Assembly: GCA_026874595.1 (NCBI GenBank)
Contig: CM049318.1
Location: forward strand, 11,883,241-11,947,240
DNA: 64,000 bases
Reading direction: 5' to 3'
DNA from: Sipunculus nudus
Taxonomy: Eukaryota; Annelida; Sipuncula; Golfingiida; Sipunculidae
Every line of letters begins with the position of its first letter. Position 1 is the first letter of the stretch. The translations under genes and the position numbers were made by a program. Of the stretch, positions 37,445 through 50,800 are shown one piece after another. The notes beneath the pieces are model-generated. The model worked only from the letters and a program-made list of their open reading frames with translations. It had not been told where the DNA came from and made no database searches.

Positions 37445-38298
37445 CTAGATGTGTCGGAATGACACGAATGCCCCCGCCTGGGGCAAATTAGAAACATTTG
37501 TAAAATTTTGAAAATTTTTTTAAGTTAAGGAGGTGTCATATGGTCAAAAGTAGGTCAACAAGGGCAAAATGCAAACTCGATCTGTAACAGGTCATTATCA
37601 AGCAACACACCAAAAATCATGCCAGTATATGCAGGCATTGTGAAAAAAAGTCCATGTGCATTTTCCATAAAAATTTCTGTCTTTCATGGAATTTTTTATA
37701 TTTAGGAGCCGTAACACAATCAAAAGTAGGTCAACCAGGACGAAACATGAACTCGATCTGTAACTGTCATTATCTGCCCACACATAAAAAATCAGGGTGG
37801 TATATGCAGGCATTGAGATAAAAAAGTCAGTACATATGTATTTGTTATGAAAATTTCTATTTTTCATGAAACTTTCTATGGTCAGGAGCAGTCAAATGGT
37901 CAAATGTAGGTCAACTGGGACAAAACAAGAACTCGATCTGTAACTGGTCATTATCTGCCTACACACCAAAAATCAGGCCCATATCTGCAGGCACTGCGAA
38001 TAAAAGTCCGTACATGTGTATTTGTCATGAAAATTTCTATTTTTCATGAAATTTTTTAAGTTTAGGAGCCGTAAAACGGTCAAAAGTAGGTCAACCGGGA
38101 CGAAACGCGAACTCGATCTGTTACTGGTCTATATCTGCCCACACATAAAAAATCAGGCCAATATCTGCAGGCATTGCGAAAAAAAGTCTGTACAACTGTT
38201 TGATTTCGGAATGACGGAAGGACGGAAGGATGGAAGGACGGAATGATGGACATGGGTAAAACTATATGCCCCGGCCACTTTGTGGCGGAGGCATAAAA
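37445..38298 (+). mobile_element. HINE/pearl-like element, family 2, nested
   Basis: About 850 bp inserted in an A-rich stretch of a family 1a core repeat. The 5' end is CTAGATGTGTCGGAATGACAC (a hairpin with GTGTC/GACAC), then ATGCCCCCGCC. Four to five tandem core units of about 180 bp follow, each with GTCAAAAGTAGGTCAAC and CGAACTCGATCTGT. There is a GACGGAAG-type tetranucleotide tract (38208-38247), then a 3' hairpin ATGCCCCGGCCAC/GTGGCGGAGGCAT followed by AAAA. The 3' arm is the inverted partner of the 5' subterminal GCCCCCGCC. No target duplication is visible. Non-coding; the plan matches pearl/HINE elements. Confidence 0.75.
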
Positions 38299-38593
38299 AT
38301 TCGTAAAAAAATAAAAAAATACAGGTGGTGCCACCAGTCTGCAGACACTGATGAAACATCTCATGATCAATATGTATGCAAAAAATAATGACCATCAGTG
38401 ATGTAGTTAATGAGATATTGAAGTTTTTGTATGAAATTTTTTACTATTCTGGGGGGGTACTTTGGGGCCCCATTGCTTGAAGAATATGGGTAACAGAGAC
38501 CTAATTTCTGGTTTCCATAGAGACTTTTTATAGGTCTCTCAGTGTGTCAAGAATTAAGATTCTAGGTCCAGTGGTTATGATTTGTGCCAGGTT

Positions 38594-38631
38594 AACGGAC
38601 AGACGGACGGACAGATGGACGGACAGACGGA
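38594..38631 (+). repeat. ACGGAC microsatellite tail
   Basis: Imperfect GACGGACAGACGGACGGACAG tract just before the 3' end of the family 1a element, in the position of the ACGG microsatellite of pearl elements. Confidence 0.9.
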
Positions 38632-39387
38632 CAAAGAGTGAGCGCTACTTACAGTCAGCTGAGCTAAAAAAGCACACACAGCATGCCAGGTGAAGCTTTA
38701 AGCCTGTTTGAAACAACACAGACACTTTAAGTTCCACGTGTCCTGTTTTTCTGTTTCAGTCTTTTGTTCAACACATGCCACTTCTGAACTCCGGTATCCA
38801 CACCTATTTCCACGTCCACAGAAGTTCTTTTATCAAACAAACCATAAAAACAGAAAGCACCGCACATGCTGAGACCTGATACCCCTTTGATTCTGTGGTG
38901 TTCTTGTTTTTCTCACGCAGACTTACTTGTAAACAAGCCACCCCATGCAGGAACCTGCCAGGTATAATTACAACACACAAGCATGCAATAACAGACGTGT
39001 CTCATAAAAATCCCCCCCCCCCCCCCCCCATCCCAGACCTTGTCCAGTAACCCTGCCACAAAAGAATGAATGGACAAAAGTGGCCACAGATAAAACTTCC
39101 CCCCCCCCCCCTCCAAATTCTCTTTCTATATACTAATAAGTACAAAAATATCCCCTTAGGAAACACCAAATTCAAGACACAAGAAGACAAAATTCACATC
39201 CTTCAAATAAGATTTAACTGTTTGGCCCTTCTTTCCTTAGTCAACCATCCATGGCTGATCCAGATTTTTAAGTCAGGTTTTCATGTATAAGAATAAACTG
39301 AATATTTGGAGAGAAGAAATCCCTAATGATAGCTACAGCATCTGTTTTTCAGTGTCATTCAGACAAATAATGTAACATATCACTTAG

Positions 39388-39469
39388 GTCAAGGGGTAGA
39401 CTTTGACAGGGGTGAATCTCATCCTACTTCATCAGTCTGGTGCTCTGTACAGCCTGAACAGCCCCGCAG
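39388..39469 (+). CDS. Possible internal exon, plus strand
   Basis: An 82-nt candidate between TATCACTTAG and a full-consensus donor (CCCCGCAG then GTGAGAT). One frame is open across it: two leading bases, then QGVDFDRGESHPTSSVWCSV and QPEQPR, then two trailing bases. No neighbouring exon with matching phase was found, and the minus strand of the same locus also offers exon-like signals at about 39540-39610. Product unknown; may be chance. Confidence 0.2.
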
Positions 39470-40429
39470 GTGAGATCTGTTTTAAAGAGGAATGATGCGT
39501 GTTTGACATACAAGATCAATATAAAGTTACCTCATTTATCTGTATGTCACCTACCAGCAGGTGCTCTGGCTATCAGCAGGGATCCTCTCCTGATTTCAAT
39601 TAATGAACCCACCTGCTGAGACTCACCAGGTAATCTCACCTAATAATTTATGCTCCCAAGAGTCATGTGAATTTTTACTGATAGGACTCAAAATCATTAT
39701 ATCATCTTTCTTCAGAGATGTCTTCTTTAAAAACATAATTTTTTTAAGGTTTTGTTTATTATACAAAATTTAAGAAACTTCCTTCTCTGTGTCTGGTAAT
39801 AAAGTCACATTTTATATCAATCAACATTTAAGGAAAGTTTTTCATTATTTTTAGTATCCAGTTACCACAGATTAAGTTTGGTTTAACAATTGTGTTATTT
39901 GTATAGGTAATGTGCTCATTAGTTATACTGTACTCAATATGTTGGGATTCATATTTTTTTCTCATTTTTACAGTCCAAATTAATTGTCATTCATGTACAA
40001 TCTAATCTGTCTCTCTTTATGCATGTCTACAGAAGCACCAATTTTTGTATTTTTCTTTAGTGGTCTTTATAAGAACATTATATATTATCATTTTCTCTCT
40101 TTCACTTTCTCTCGCATCTTATTTTCCTTTCTCTCTCTCTCAGCTTTAACAATACCTTCTATAAAAGTTTAAGTGTTTTAGATTCTTACTCTTGTTATCA
40201 GGTACTCCAGTTAAACAGATACAGTTTTGGGAACTCCCTTTTATCGACAACAGCATTCTCTATTTTTTTATCCACTGTTTTTATGCAATTTCCTTTATGT
40301 CACACCATCCTCCTTCTGTAATTCTTATTCCAAATTTTAAGAACCTCCCTTCATCATAAACCCGCTCTGTCCTTTTGTTTGCCCATGTTAAACTTACCAA
40401 TTGAAAATTACATGAAGTGAGACCAAAAT

Positions 40430-40600
40430 GCCCAAAGGAGCAATTTGAGCAATTTCCTAGCTACCACCTCTGGTTAATTACTCCCTCTTTGACCATTATC
40501 CCTACAATTAACGCCAATAATTACAATTACCTTCTGAGAACACCCTCAAGAGGCTTGTTAGTATTAAATGTCCTTAGAGGTGGTCATGTTATCACGCAAG
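40430..40600. promoter_or_regulatory. TTAATTAC/CAATTAC cluster, possible enhancer
   Basis: Contains GGTTAATTACTCC, CTACAATTAACGCC and AATAATTACAATTACC within about 80 bp. Function is inferred only from the cluster. Confidence 0.25.
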
Positions 40601-40721
40601 AAAGTGGGGAAAATGTGACCATGTTTCCTTTTATTTCTTTGAGTAATTTTGTATGGAGCATTTATAAATTATAAAAATATAAATTGTTATCTATCTGTCT
40701 ATCTCTCTTTCTTTAAATATA

Positions 40722-40745
40722 AATATATATATATATATATATATA
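40722..40745. repeat. (TA)n microsatellite
   Basis: Short TA run of about 11 units. Confidence 0.9.
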
Positions 40746-42221
40746 GTATTACATATATTCGTACATATAAAAATGGTGATATTTGGGTATTTGCACACAT
40801 TAATTGTGGCCATAATAGTTCCTTTATTAAGGCTGCTTCTCCTGACATGACTTTTGAGGTTGCTCCTGGTAACAGTATCAGCTGAAGCACAAACACAGTC
40901 TGGTTTCTGCTCCGGTATCACTGTGTCTGCTTCATGAGATGACTTCCCGGAGAGTGGTTGACAAAGAATGACACACGAGAAGGTCCCAAGAGCAGGGGCT
41001 TCTTGGTTTTTCCACTCTGTGGCCTCTTCCCGCAAGGTCATTTCAGCCAATTTAGAAAGATATTTTTCTCACTGAGACCCAGACCTGGCCACTAATACAT
41101 CTAGTTAAAGGTCGCCCTAGGAATACATCAGGCCTGCACAGAATGGCTGCAAAAACTGTTCCAAAACACAGACAGTTAAGCCTGTAATCAGGTTTTTGGG
41201 TGGAACAGGGTGGGGTGTGGGGGGACACTGGTGTTGAGAATCCATAGCATCATGGCTGACATATAATGTGCATTTTTCAACTAGCAATTTCACATCTGTC
41301 CAACATTTTAATCAAATTCACTTTCCCAGATGGTAAAGAAATTCTAATGCCTTACGGATCTAGCTGATATAATTTTTTTTTCTAGCAGTGACTGGGACTT
41401 GATCTGTGATCTCGGGTGGGTGGGTTTAGTGACTCCTGGGTCAGGCTATAGCTCTCTCTTACTTGTTGAACCCTGGGCTGATCTTATCATTATGACAGCT
41501 AGTGTATCTATAGTGCTTTATCAGTCAACACCATTTACAGGCTAAACTAAGCACCACTCAAAGAGCACATATGTCTGCCAACATCAGATTTCACCAGGTC
41601 CATTCTGATCTACTCAGTCGATTGTAAAATATCAGTAAACCTAGCTACTGTTGATAGATTTAACAAACCAGCACTGACAAATACCAACTGAAAGTTCCCA
41701 TGCCAAAGTTTTATATATATTCTGTTAGTTTACAAGACCATTAAACAGCTCCACCTCTATTCAAGATACTTGGCATATAGCATTAAGTACAATATTTACA
41801 GTACTGCCTTCCCATTACCAGGTAAAAAAATTGTTTCCCATTTGAGACCCCTTGCCAAGGTATTAAACAAATGTTTAAAAATTATTTTTTTAGGATAGGT
41901 CTATGGCCTGTTTGTGGTTCTGTTTATTGAATGAGGATGAAGTTGTCCATTTGTTGTTGCAATAATATTTTACTGAGATAAATCCCGGTGGTAGGCATAA
42001 AAACCATTTTTGCAAATGTGATGTCATAATGGTTACCATAGTGACACACATATGGTCCTTGGCTTTATAGTCACTGACACTGCAACAGACCCCATATGAT
42101 AAGAATGATATTTATTTCTGGTTTTCAGGTTATATATGTATTGGGTTAGGAATAATTTGGAAGTGATGAACTGTTGTTAAGACAATAGAGTGAATCATCA
42201 AAATTCACCATTATGCCACTG

Positions 42222-42290
42222 AGGCACCGACAGGGTTCAAACTGGGTACCTTCAGCAACATAGTTCAATGCCTTAATAACCAGGCAACCA
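42222..42290 (-). repeat. tRNA-derived SINE head
   Basis: Read on the minus strand it gives GTTGCCTGGTTATTAAGGCA (box A region), about 41 bases later CCCAGTTTGAACCCTGTCGG (box B region), then TGCCTCAGTGG. Spacing and motif order fit the 5' head of a tRNA-derived SINE. There is no CCA-ready acceptor stem, so it is not a functional tRNA gene. The 3' limit is unclear. Confidence 0.45.
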
Positions 42291-42347
42291 AAAGAGTCTG
42301 GTGTTGAAGTGGTACATTAAAGTTTTCTTTCTTGAAGCGGTGGACAT

Positions 42348-42545
42348 TGTTACGGGATGACATAAAAGCTGACCGAACTGTCTCACTAGTGAAGCTTGCT
42401 TTGCTAGCAATTGCTAGCAAAGCGGTTGGTACGCCGGACTTGTGTGCCACCAACATGAGTTCGAATCCCGGATCGGCCAGAATTTTTCCCTGAGCAATTT
42501 GTCTTCGTAACAAAATGGGGGCTCGTCCGGGATAACGGTAAAACT
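42348..42545 (+). mobile_element. TRIM retroelement, 5' LTR plus PBS
   Basis: A 165-bp LTR (42348-42512, TGTTACGGGATGACAT to TTCGTAACA) is followed after three bases by TGGGGGCTCGTCCGGGAT (42516-42533). Similarity to the intact element at 53810-54238 fades by about 42545, and no 3' LTR follows. The LTR is about 10 bp longer because GCTAGCAA is duplicated around 42414-42420. A tRNA-like part includes AGCGGTTGGTACGCC (42421-42435) and box-B-type AGTTCGAATCCC (42458-42469). Confidence 0.8.
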
Positions 42546-42784
42546 ATCTGCTGCAAGATAGCTTTTACAACACCTACCTGTAACAAGGTGTAAAGGTGTA
42601 CTATACCTAGGGATTGTGTATCAAAGTTTGGAATCAATTAAAATACTGTATTGGTTAAGTGAAAATGTAAATGGAATGGAAGCAGGGGAAAATGCACTTA
42701 TGTAAAGATATTTAACCAGAAGCATGTACAAAATACTGTCCTGAAAGTTGTAAAATACAGGGCAGATTGAATGGAAAAGAAAAA

Positions 42785-45700
42785 ACAAGGGACCCATGGG
42801 TCACGGCACTCAGCTGATCGTGATTGGACTATAAATGTTTCTCCACTGTAATACTATTGAGTCGATAAAGCTTATGAATATCATGTACATGTTGGGCTAT
42901 TATAAAGGAATGTAATGTAATATGTGAGTAAATGATAAATGAAATTACCTGACTGATGGATTAATAGAGTCAAATAAAGTGGTTTATTTTTTATTTATTT
43001 AGGAGGGGTTGAAAATTGTGATATATTTGAGCAAATATGAATGCAATGACAGCAGTAATAAGCAGTAGTAGAACGATGATAAGGCTATTTGTTGAAGGAT
43101 CTAAAGTGTATGGTAGTCTGCAAGTGTTCAATTTGACAGATATGATGTTATGATTAACAATGCTGATGAAGTGATTTATGAATATGTGACTGTATGACAC
43201 AATATCTCTTTAGTCTTGACAAGGTACATTATTGTGATGCCCACTATGTCTACATATTACACAATATTGACATAATTTCTGGCATGTACATAGGTACCTA
43301 TGGACGAATAGTTATACAAAATATTAAAGTATGAATATATCTGATTCATCTTGTTCTTGCTTACTGAGGCTGACTTTGGGATGGGGTTGGGAGAAGGGAA
43401 AAGTGAGGGCAGCATGAAGGTGGATGTAGAAATATTCTATTGTAATGTTTTTCATTTATATAAGAATATGAAAAGCTAAGAGGAAAGGGGCCCTCCTACT
43501 TGGTTATAGTAAAGTTCTAAATATATGATTGCAAACTAATACTCTGACAAGACTGTCATGAAGAAAAACAGTAAAAGTTTTGAGATACTGTGTTGCATAT
43601 GAAAATTTACAGATGGACAGGCAAGTGGACAGAATGGACGAATACCTTTATTTCACTTTCCAGAGAATAATGCATTTAAGTTTATATATAATCCTATTTC
43701 TTTAAGCAGATCCAGTTTTTCCATTAAGAAGTTTTTATCTGAATCATTTTTTTTATTTACAGGTTTATAATTTTTTAATTAAAAAACCTGAAAATATAAG
43801 TTAAAATATAAGAATTGTTGCAAAAGTTGCAATCATTATATATACAGAGTAAAAAACATTGGGTCATATTATGCATACACATATATTTTATTATTTTTAA
43901 ATCATAAATGTTTAAACTGATTTTAAAAGAAAATAATGCCACAACATGGCATCTAAAAGAATATTCCTTGAATCACTATTAAAAAGTTTTGCACATTGGA
44001 GTTTTCAGGACATGCTTAATTTTATTCACCAAAATAAAATAAAAGTAAATTTGATAAAATAAAACATATTTTCAAATAAAGTATACACACTGTTGGTTGA
44101 ATGAGGGACAAACAGTATCAATGTGCTAATTACTATCCCAGTTTTAATTAATTACTGGAATTAATAGTCAATTTCACACCTGGTGAAGTTTTTACTCTTC
44201 TGAAGTAAGGAATTACTTATCTCATGAACATCCACACTTTCACAGCAATACACCACTTTGTGGACACAATTTAATGTACACTTTAATCATTGTAACCCTG
44301 GTGGTTCAATACAAAATCTAAAATGTTGCATGTCCAAGAATAAAATAAAATACAGAAAAATTATAACATTCATCTAGTTTATGCACCAGATGGGGGGGGG
44401 GGAGGATGAGTGCAGGGCAGAGGGGAAGCCTGCTAGTAGTAGCCAAGCTGGGCCAAGGTCAGCTGCCTGGGGTGGGTTACATAATGCAAGTGAAGGCTGT
44501 ACTACTAGGTGGGCTAGATGTAAACAACACTTGACATGGTGTATGAAAACATGAATAAAAGCTTTTCATTCCAATCAATTTCTTTTGAAAGTTCAGATTT
44601 TAAAAGATTAAATCCTTATGCATATATGCTGGGAAAATTAAATCAACAGTGCCAAAGTTGGACAAAATTTAAGGTATTGATTTTTAATTTATGCTAATAA
44701 CTTGAAAAATTTGCAAAATTCAGATCTAATTTTGGGTAAACAATTGAATCTTGATTAAATAAAGTTATATTCCTGAAAAAAGTCTCTAGGTTCAGTAATT
44801 CTCATGTTAGGTGAGTAAATATATTTCCTGATTTTTTTAAAAAACTGCATTATGTTTTGGCCCATAACTTCAAAATAATACCCAATACTGACCTAAGTTT
44901 TGGTATGTTCATAGAAAATGTATAAAAGAATGTGAATACTAAATACGATCAAAAACAGATCAGTGGTTTTGATATTAGGCAGCCTTGAAGTGTAACAATG
45001 GCTTTTTTTTATGGAAAACGGGAGTTTTTTTTCCTTAATATCTCGAAGGAACAAAGTCCAAATGACCCAATTTTCGGTATTGTAGGAGATTTTGGGGACA
45101 TCTAAAATTATGTCAACAGCCTGGGGAGCATAGAGATGTGCACTAATGACCTACAGTCATCAAAGTGGACTGCTTGACAAATCTAAGGGAATACAACAAG
45201 AGCCTCCAAAAAAATTCAATAACTAGCCTAATTTTGCAGCTTTTATTTTCAAATTTCAGATTTTAACAGATTAAATCCTTATGTATACATGGTGTGAAAA
45301 TTAAATCCGAAGTACTTACAGGAAAAAAACGTGCCATGGCCAAAGTTGGGCAAAATTTAAGGTACTAATTTTATATTTTTGCCAATATTTAAAAAAATTA
45401 AACAAATTTTGATCTAATTTTTGGTATACAATTAAATTTTGATTAATTGAAGTTGTATTACCTATATTATGCCTACCTTTAACACTTTTGGTCTTAAGTG
45501 ACCAAATATCTTCCTGATTTTTTTACAAAGTCCATTATGTTTGGGCCCATAACTTTTTTAAATTATATAATACTGACTTAATATCTGGCATGTACATAGG
45601 AACTATATAGAGGAATATTTATGGTAAATATGAAAAAAACCAGATGAGTGGTTTTGATATTAGGCAGTCCTGAAGTGTGAAAATAGATTTCTAATAAAAA

Positions 45701-45966
45701 ATTGAGGTTTTTCCTTAATATCTCAAAGGAACGAAGTCCTATTGACCCAATTTTTGGCATGGTAGGAGATTATGGGGACATCTAACTGTATGCCGAAATT
45801 CGGATTCGTAGCTCCAACGGTGTCAAAACGTGCCAGTCTTACGGACGGACATCCAGACGGACAGACAGACAGACGGACGGACGGACGGACAGACAGACGG
45901 ACGGACGACGGACAATGGACCATGACTTTATAGCTCAGATGACTTATAGTCAGCTGAGCTAAAAAA
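42785..45966 (+). mobile_element. HINE/pearl-like element, family 1b
   Basis: The 5' end ACAAGGGACCCATGGGTCAC and CTCAGCTGA matches family 1a ends, and the 3' end has a hairpin GCTCAGATGACT/AGTCAGCTGAGC followed by TAAAAA. The body differs completely: core units of about 660 bp, of which two are clear (from about 44590 and 45248) and a partial one lies near 43255-43350. The tail is an ACGGAC microsatellite (45841-45913). Whether the whole 42.8-44.5 kb part belongs to one insertion is uncertain. Confidence 0.6.
44590..45840 (+). repeat. 660-bp core repeats, family 1b
   Basis: Two tandem units, each beginning near CAGATTTTAAMAGATTAAAT and containing CCATAACTT, then GTGGTTTTGATATTAGGCAG and a GGAGATTNTGGGGACATCTAA block. 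Related units occur at 50636-51170 and 51300-51890. Confidence 0.85.
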
Positions 45967-47886
45967 GACAAAAATAGCAGCTAGTACACAATACATACAT
46001 AAAACACCCCATCCATAGAAAGGTTATCAGTGAGAACAGAAACATCTTCACTTGTAAAAAACCTATAAAACGATATAATCTATAAAACTTAAGTCATATT
46101 CATACTGAAAAGAGTTAAAAATAAAAGTTAATAGATGCTAACTACCAAAATATACTAACTATATTCTCGAAAGGAACAGGTTGGTCTCTTTCACTCATGT
46201 AGGTTTAATTAGTTCTGGTATCTTAGCTCCAAGCATCTATACACTCAACTTCTATTCAAACCAGCTGTCCTCTGATCACAGACTGTCCTGGAGAACAGTT
46301 ATAGTAGCAGTTTACTGCCTTGGGCGGACAATCAATGACTTTCTGGCTGGATGCCAATCCTGCTGGTAGCTTTACTTTAACAGCCAGTGGTCAGTCCCTC
46401 CCCCCCCCCCCCCCCACCATTAACAGGTGGAAATCAGGTACAGACTACAGACCCAATATGGAAGCCATCTCTGAGACTGAGTTTTGGTATCAGATCATAG
46501 AAATAAATATTGTCAAACATTCTTTACTTCTTCCTCCATTCTTGAACCTGATCATGACTCTCATGAACCTTGATATTCTTTTTACTATATATACAGATGT
46601 GGTGTAAAGCTGAATTACTTTAAAAATCTAAATAGTCCCTACAGGTACACATAGTCCCAATATAGTCATGCAGCAATGCCAATTTTCCCAAAATCTAAGC
46701 AAACCATAATATAGAAATTAAAATGTTTACTTTTTTCTCTCAAAATCAGAAATTAGCAACAACCATTTAAATATCTCACAAGGTAAGCAACCCTAAGTAG
46801 CGGCCTCTTCAAGTAAAAAAACCACAAAGCTGTCATATAACCAAAATTTCTGCCAAATTTGGGTTCTAAAGATAAAATGTAACCCCATTTTCACCGTTTT
46901 TGCTAACATGTGAAATTCTGAAATTTTGTAATGAGTCAAATTCAACATCCTGTGGAAACATAATTCTTAAGTAATTCCATTTAACTTAGTACCTTACTTC
47001 TTCTTTTTTAACCTCATTCTAAAATAGAAACTTAAATCCCGAAACTTTTTTTCATACAAGTATGGTGCAGTTTTGAATGAAAGGTTTCCTGTATATATTC
47101 CATGCAGACAATGTCAGAGGGCAGGTAGGTACTTGAGTGATAATACAACACCATTGAAGGACAAACATGTAATATATATTTGCAAAAAATAAAATTTAGT
47201 ATTCTTTTGCTACAATGAAAAATGTGTATTTTACTTTAATCAACAAAGTATACAGAATTTTGTTGTTAACATCAATATAGATCAACTTGGCTGAATAAAT
47301 ATCCCAATCCTGGTAAAACAAGGCATTTTGCCTAAATATCTTGAGACACTATCATTTTGGTATTGATTAATACTTCTGAAAATGATACCCGGACTTAAGG
47401 TTGTAAGTTCTGGGTGAGGTTTAAATGGGGTTTCGTGGTATGGTCTGTCTTGCGGGATTTCATATGGGACTTGGGTGAAGTCTAGGTGCAGTTTTAAATA
47501 GAAGAAATACAGTATGCTCTATGAATCAGTTCAGCATGGAATGAAAGCTAATGTGTGAATATTTATCTGTCTGATTAAGGAATATAAGCAGAAACAGCAT
47601 ATGTTGCATCATCTGCAGGCAAAAATCATAAAGCAGTCACATGATCATTATGTCTACAAAATTTGGTAATGATTGTTGTAGCGGCTCTTTGAGACACAAG
47701 ATAACAGATTTTTTCACCAATTACATGAACATTTAATCATAATTTTGTGGAAAGCAAGACTCATAAAAGCATAATTTTATACCAATCATTTAGTTCTCAT
47801 TTAATATTCCTTACTCTAAAGAATTCTTGTATATGATTTAAAGACTAAAGAGTTCTTATATACTGACTTGTCTGAAGGAAAGCAGA
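45967..47886. other. Gene-free stretch
   Basis: AT-rich unique DNA with a poly-C run at about 46399-46415. No repeat family, exon or RNA gene supported. Confidence 0.4.
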
Positions 47887-50800
47887 ACAAGTGACCAATG
47901 GGTCATGACGCTCAGCTGACTGGGAAGAGATTTGCAAAAGGAAATTTTATCATCTGAATGGTAGTATATAACCATTCAACTGAAGCATCAAACAGATTAA
48001 CCAACAGGCTGAGATTGTGTCTGTATTAATATGTCTCAAAAATAGAGAAAAAATTCGTAAACTTTAAAAAAATACAGGTGGCTCCACCAGTCTGCAAAAA
48101 CTAATAAAAACATTTAATGGTCAATATCCATGCAAAGAAGCATGGTGGTCTCTGGATTAGTTGTTCAGATACTTTAGCTTTTGTATCAAATTTTCCATTA
48201 TTCTGAGGGATACTTTGGAGTCCTATAGCTTGAAGGATATGGGTAACAGAGACCTAATTTCATGGCATTGACACAAATTGACACTTATCATGGGCCTCCT
48301 TGCATGACAAGAATGAAGATTCTAGGTCCAGTTGTTACAATTTGTACCCTGTTGACAGATAACCACATCCTTAAAAGTCTAAAAAATAGAGAAAAAATTG
48401 TAAAAATTTGAAATTGATGAAACATCTCATGATCAATATGTATGCCAAAAATCATGACCATCAGTGATGTAGTTAATGAGATATTGAAGTTTTTGTATGA
48501 AATTTTTTACTATTCTGGGTGGTACTTTGGGGCCCCATAGCTCAAAGGATATGAGTAACAGAGACCTAATTTCTGGTTTTCATGGAGACTTTTTATAGGT
48601 CTCTCAGAACTTCAAGAATGAAGATTCTAGGTCCAGTCTTTATGATTTGTGCCCTATTAACATGTTCACATTTTTAATGGTCTCAAAAATAGAGAAAACA
48701 ATTCATAAAAAATCGCAAAATAGAGGTGGCGCCACCAGTCTGCAGAAACTGATGAAACATCTCATGATCAATATGTATGCCAAAAATCATGACCATCAGT
48801 GATGTAGTTTATGAGATATTGAAGTTTTTGTATGAAATTTTTGACTACTCTGGGGGGTACTTTGGGGCCCAATAGCTCAAAGGATATGGGTAACAGAGAC
48901 CTAATTTCTGGTTTCCATGGAGACTTTTCATAGGCCTCTCAGAATGTCAAGAATGAAGATTCTTGGTCCAGTCTTAACGATATGCGCCCTGTTAACAGAT
49001 GTCCACATTTTTAATGGTCTCAAAAATAGAGAAAAAAATTCGTAAAAAATAAAAAAAATACAGGTGGCGCCACCAGTCTGCAGAAACTGATGAAACATCT
49101 CATGATCAATATGTGTGCCAAAAATCATGACCATCAGTGATGTAGTTAATCAGATATTGACTTTTTTTTATGAAATTTTTGACTATTCTGGGGGGGTACT
49201 TTGGGGCCCCATAGCTCCAAGGATATGGGTAACAGAGACCTAATTTCTGGTTTCCATGGAGACTTTTCATAGGTCTCTCAGAATGTCAAGAATGAAGATT
49301 CTAGGTCCAGTCTTTACCATATGTGCCCTGTTAACAGATGTTCACATTTTATAGGTCTCAAAAATAGAGAAAACAGTTCTAAAACAAGGGACCTATGGGT
49401 CACGACGCTCAGCTGTTATATATGATAAAAAAATATTTTTTAGAAATGAGGCACATGCTGGTTTTGTGTGGTAATAAATATAAGCTGTATTATGAGTTGT
49501 ATGTATGATTTTGATAGTATCTTTGGAGACAGGGAAGAGGATTGATTTTTTTTATTTTATTAACAAATGGAGTGCTATTGTCACACAGATTTTGACTTGG
49601 CCATATAACTTATAAGCAGAACATATAATATAAGAGTTTAACTATTTATTAAAAAAATTACAAATATTGTCCCAAATATAATTTTTATTAAAAATAATAA
49701 GAGAATCATATGATTTTTTAAAATGAAATATAACTGATATGATTATTAAAATAATATTAAAGAATATATTCATGAATGCATTCATGAATACATTTTGAAA
49801 GTATTTGCACGAGTATTCATATACTTTCATTTTTACCTGAATTCCCATTCTTTATGCAAGAAATTTTATAATGGAGTACATAATCATATTCGTATTTAAA
49901 TACAATTACAAAGTATTTGCACCATGTCTGGTATTTATTCAGTTTTCACCAAACAATGATTTTGAGAATCCAGAATATACAAAATTCACACATTTAAATA
50001 ATGATCATAAGTACCTGGTTTTATGGCTTTAATTTATATTAAAAAATAACTGTAAAAAATTCATTTTGGACTAATTTCACATCAATGTACACACTAGACA
50101 CAGTAGGAATCTAGATTAATATTATCAACTGCATCTTTGTCTATCATTAATTTCCTTCATATAATCCCTAATGATTAGTAATGAATAATATGATTTACTT
50201 CTTTATCATTAAAAATGAACTGAAAAATGCCATAGGTGACTGCATGGTGTTATTTGGAATATGTGACATTCTACCCATCGATACAAGATTCTTATATCAT
50301 CAGTAACTGCAAGTTAATTTCCTGTTTTTATAAACTAACAAATTCCTTTTCTATTTTTCTTTTATTTGTTATTAAAAACCAAGAAAAATTTATTAATTTA
50401 TTGTTTATTGTTATGTTGTTGGTTAAAACTACTAGATGAGTTGGGTTGGACATCTGGATCAACTGTGGCTGGCCATAAGCTGCCTGGATTCTCGCCTCAA
50501 GCGTGCATAATTTGATGAAAGGTCAACAAGGTCAACATACAGGTAACTCAAGAGGGGCTGGAGAGAGCCAAAGTCTGACAGGGTCTCATAAAAAACATTA
50601 ATAAAAGCTACAATATTTGGCTAATTTCTTTCAGCTTTCTAAACTAAAAAGCTGAAATCCTTATGTGTGCATGATATGAAAATTATATCAACAGTGCTCT
50701 CAGGAAACAAACGTGCCATGGTCACAGTTGGGCAAAATTTAAGGTACTAATTTTATATTTATACTAATAACTTGTAAATTTGAAAAATTCAGAACTAATT

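Larger units (their letters stand above)
34373..38670 (+). mobile_element. HINE/pearl-like element, family 1a, with nested insertions
   Basis: The 5' end has ACAAGTGACCCATGGGTCA (a 14-bp palindrome that can form a hairpin), then GCTCAGCTGACT. The body consists of about 330-bp tandem core units. The tail is an ACGGAC-type microsatellite (38594-38631), and the 3' end is AGTCAGCTGAGC followed by TAAAAA, the inverted partner of the 5' subterminal repeat. The upstream half of the 3' hairpin is decayed. Two other elements sit inside: a TIR transposon at 34606-36155 and a family 2 element at 37445-38298. Removing them restores the continuous core pattern seen in the copy at 47887-52706. No protein is encoded. 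Confidence 0.75.
38671..42221. other. Gene-free stretch
   Basis: Poly-C runs at 39011-39029 and 39101-39112, the weak exon candidate at 39.4 kb, a pyrimidine-rich segment at about 40050-40145 and the CAATTA cluster at 40.5 kb. The rest is AT-rich unique DNA. Confidence 0.4.

Noticed and set aside
42404-42637. Frames containing SGIRTHVGG-type peptides (also 19857, 53778, 53924)
   Set aside because: These are antisense translations of the box-B region in TRIM LTRs, a common source of spurious proteins.
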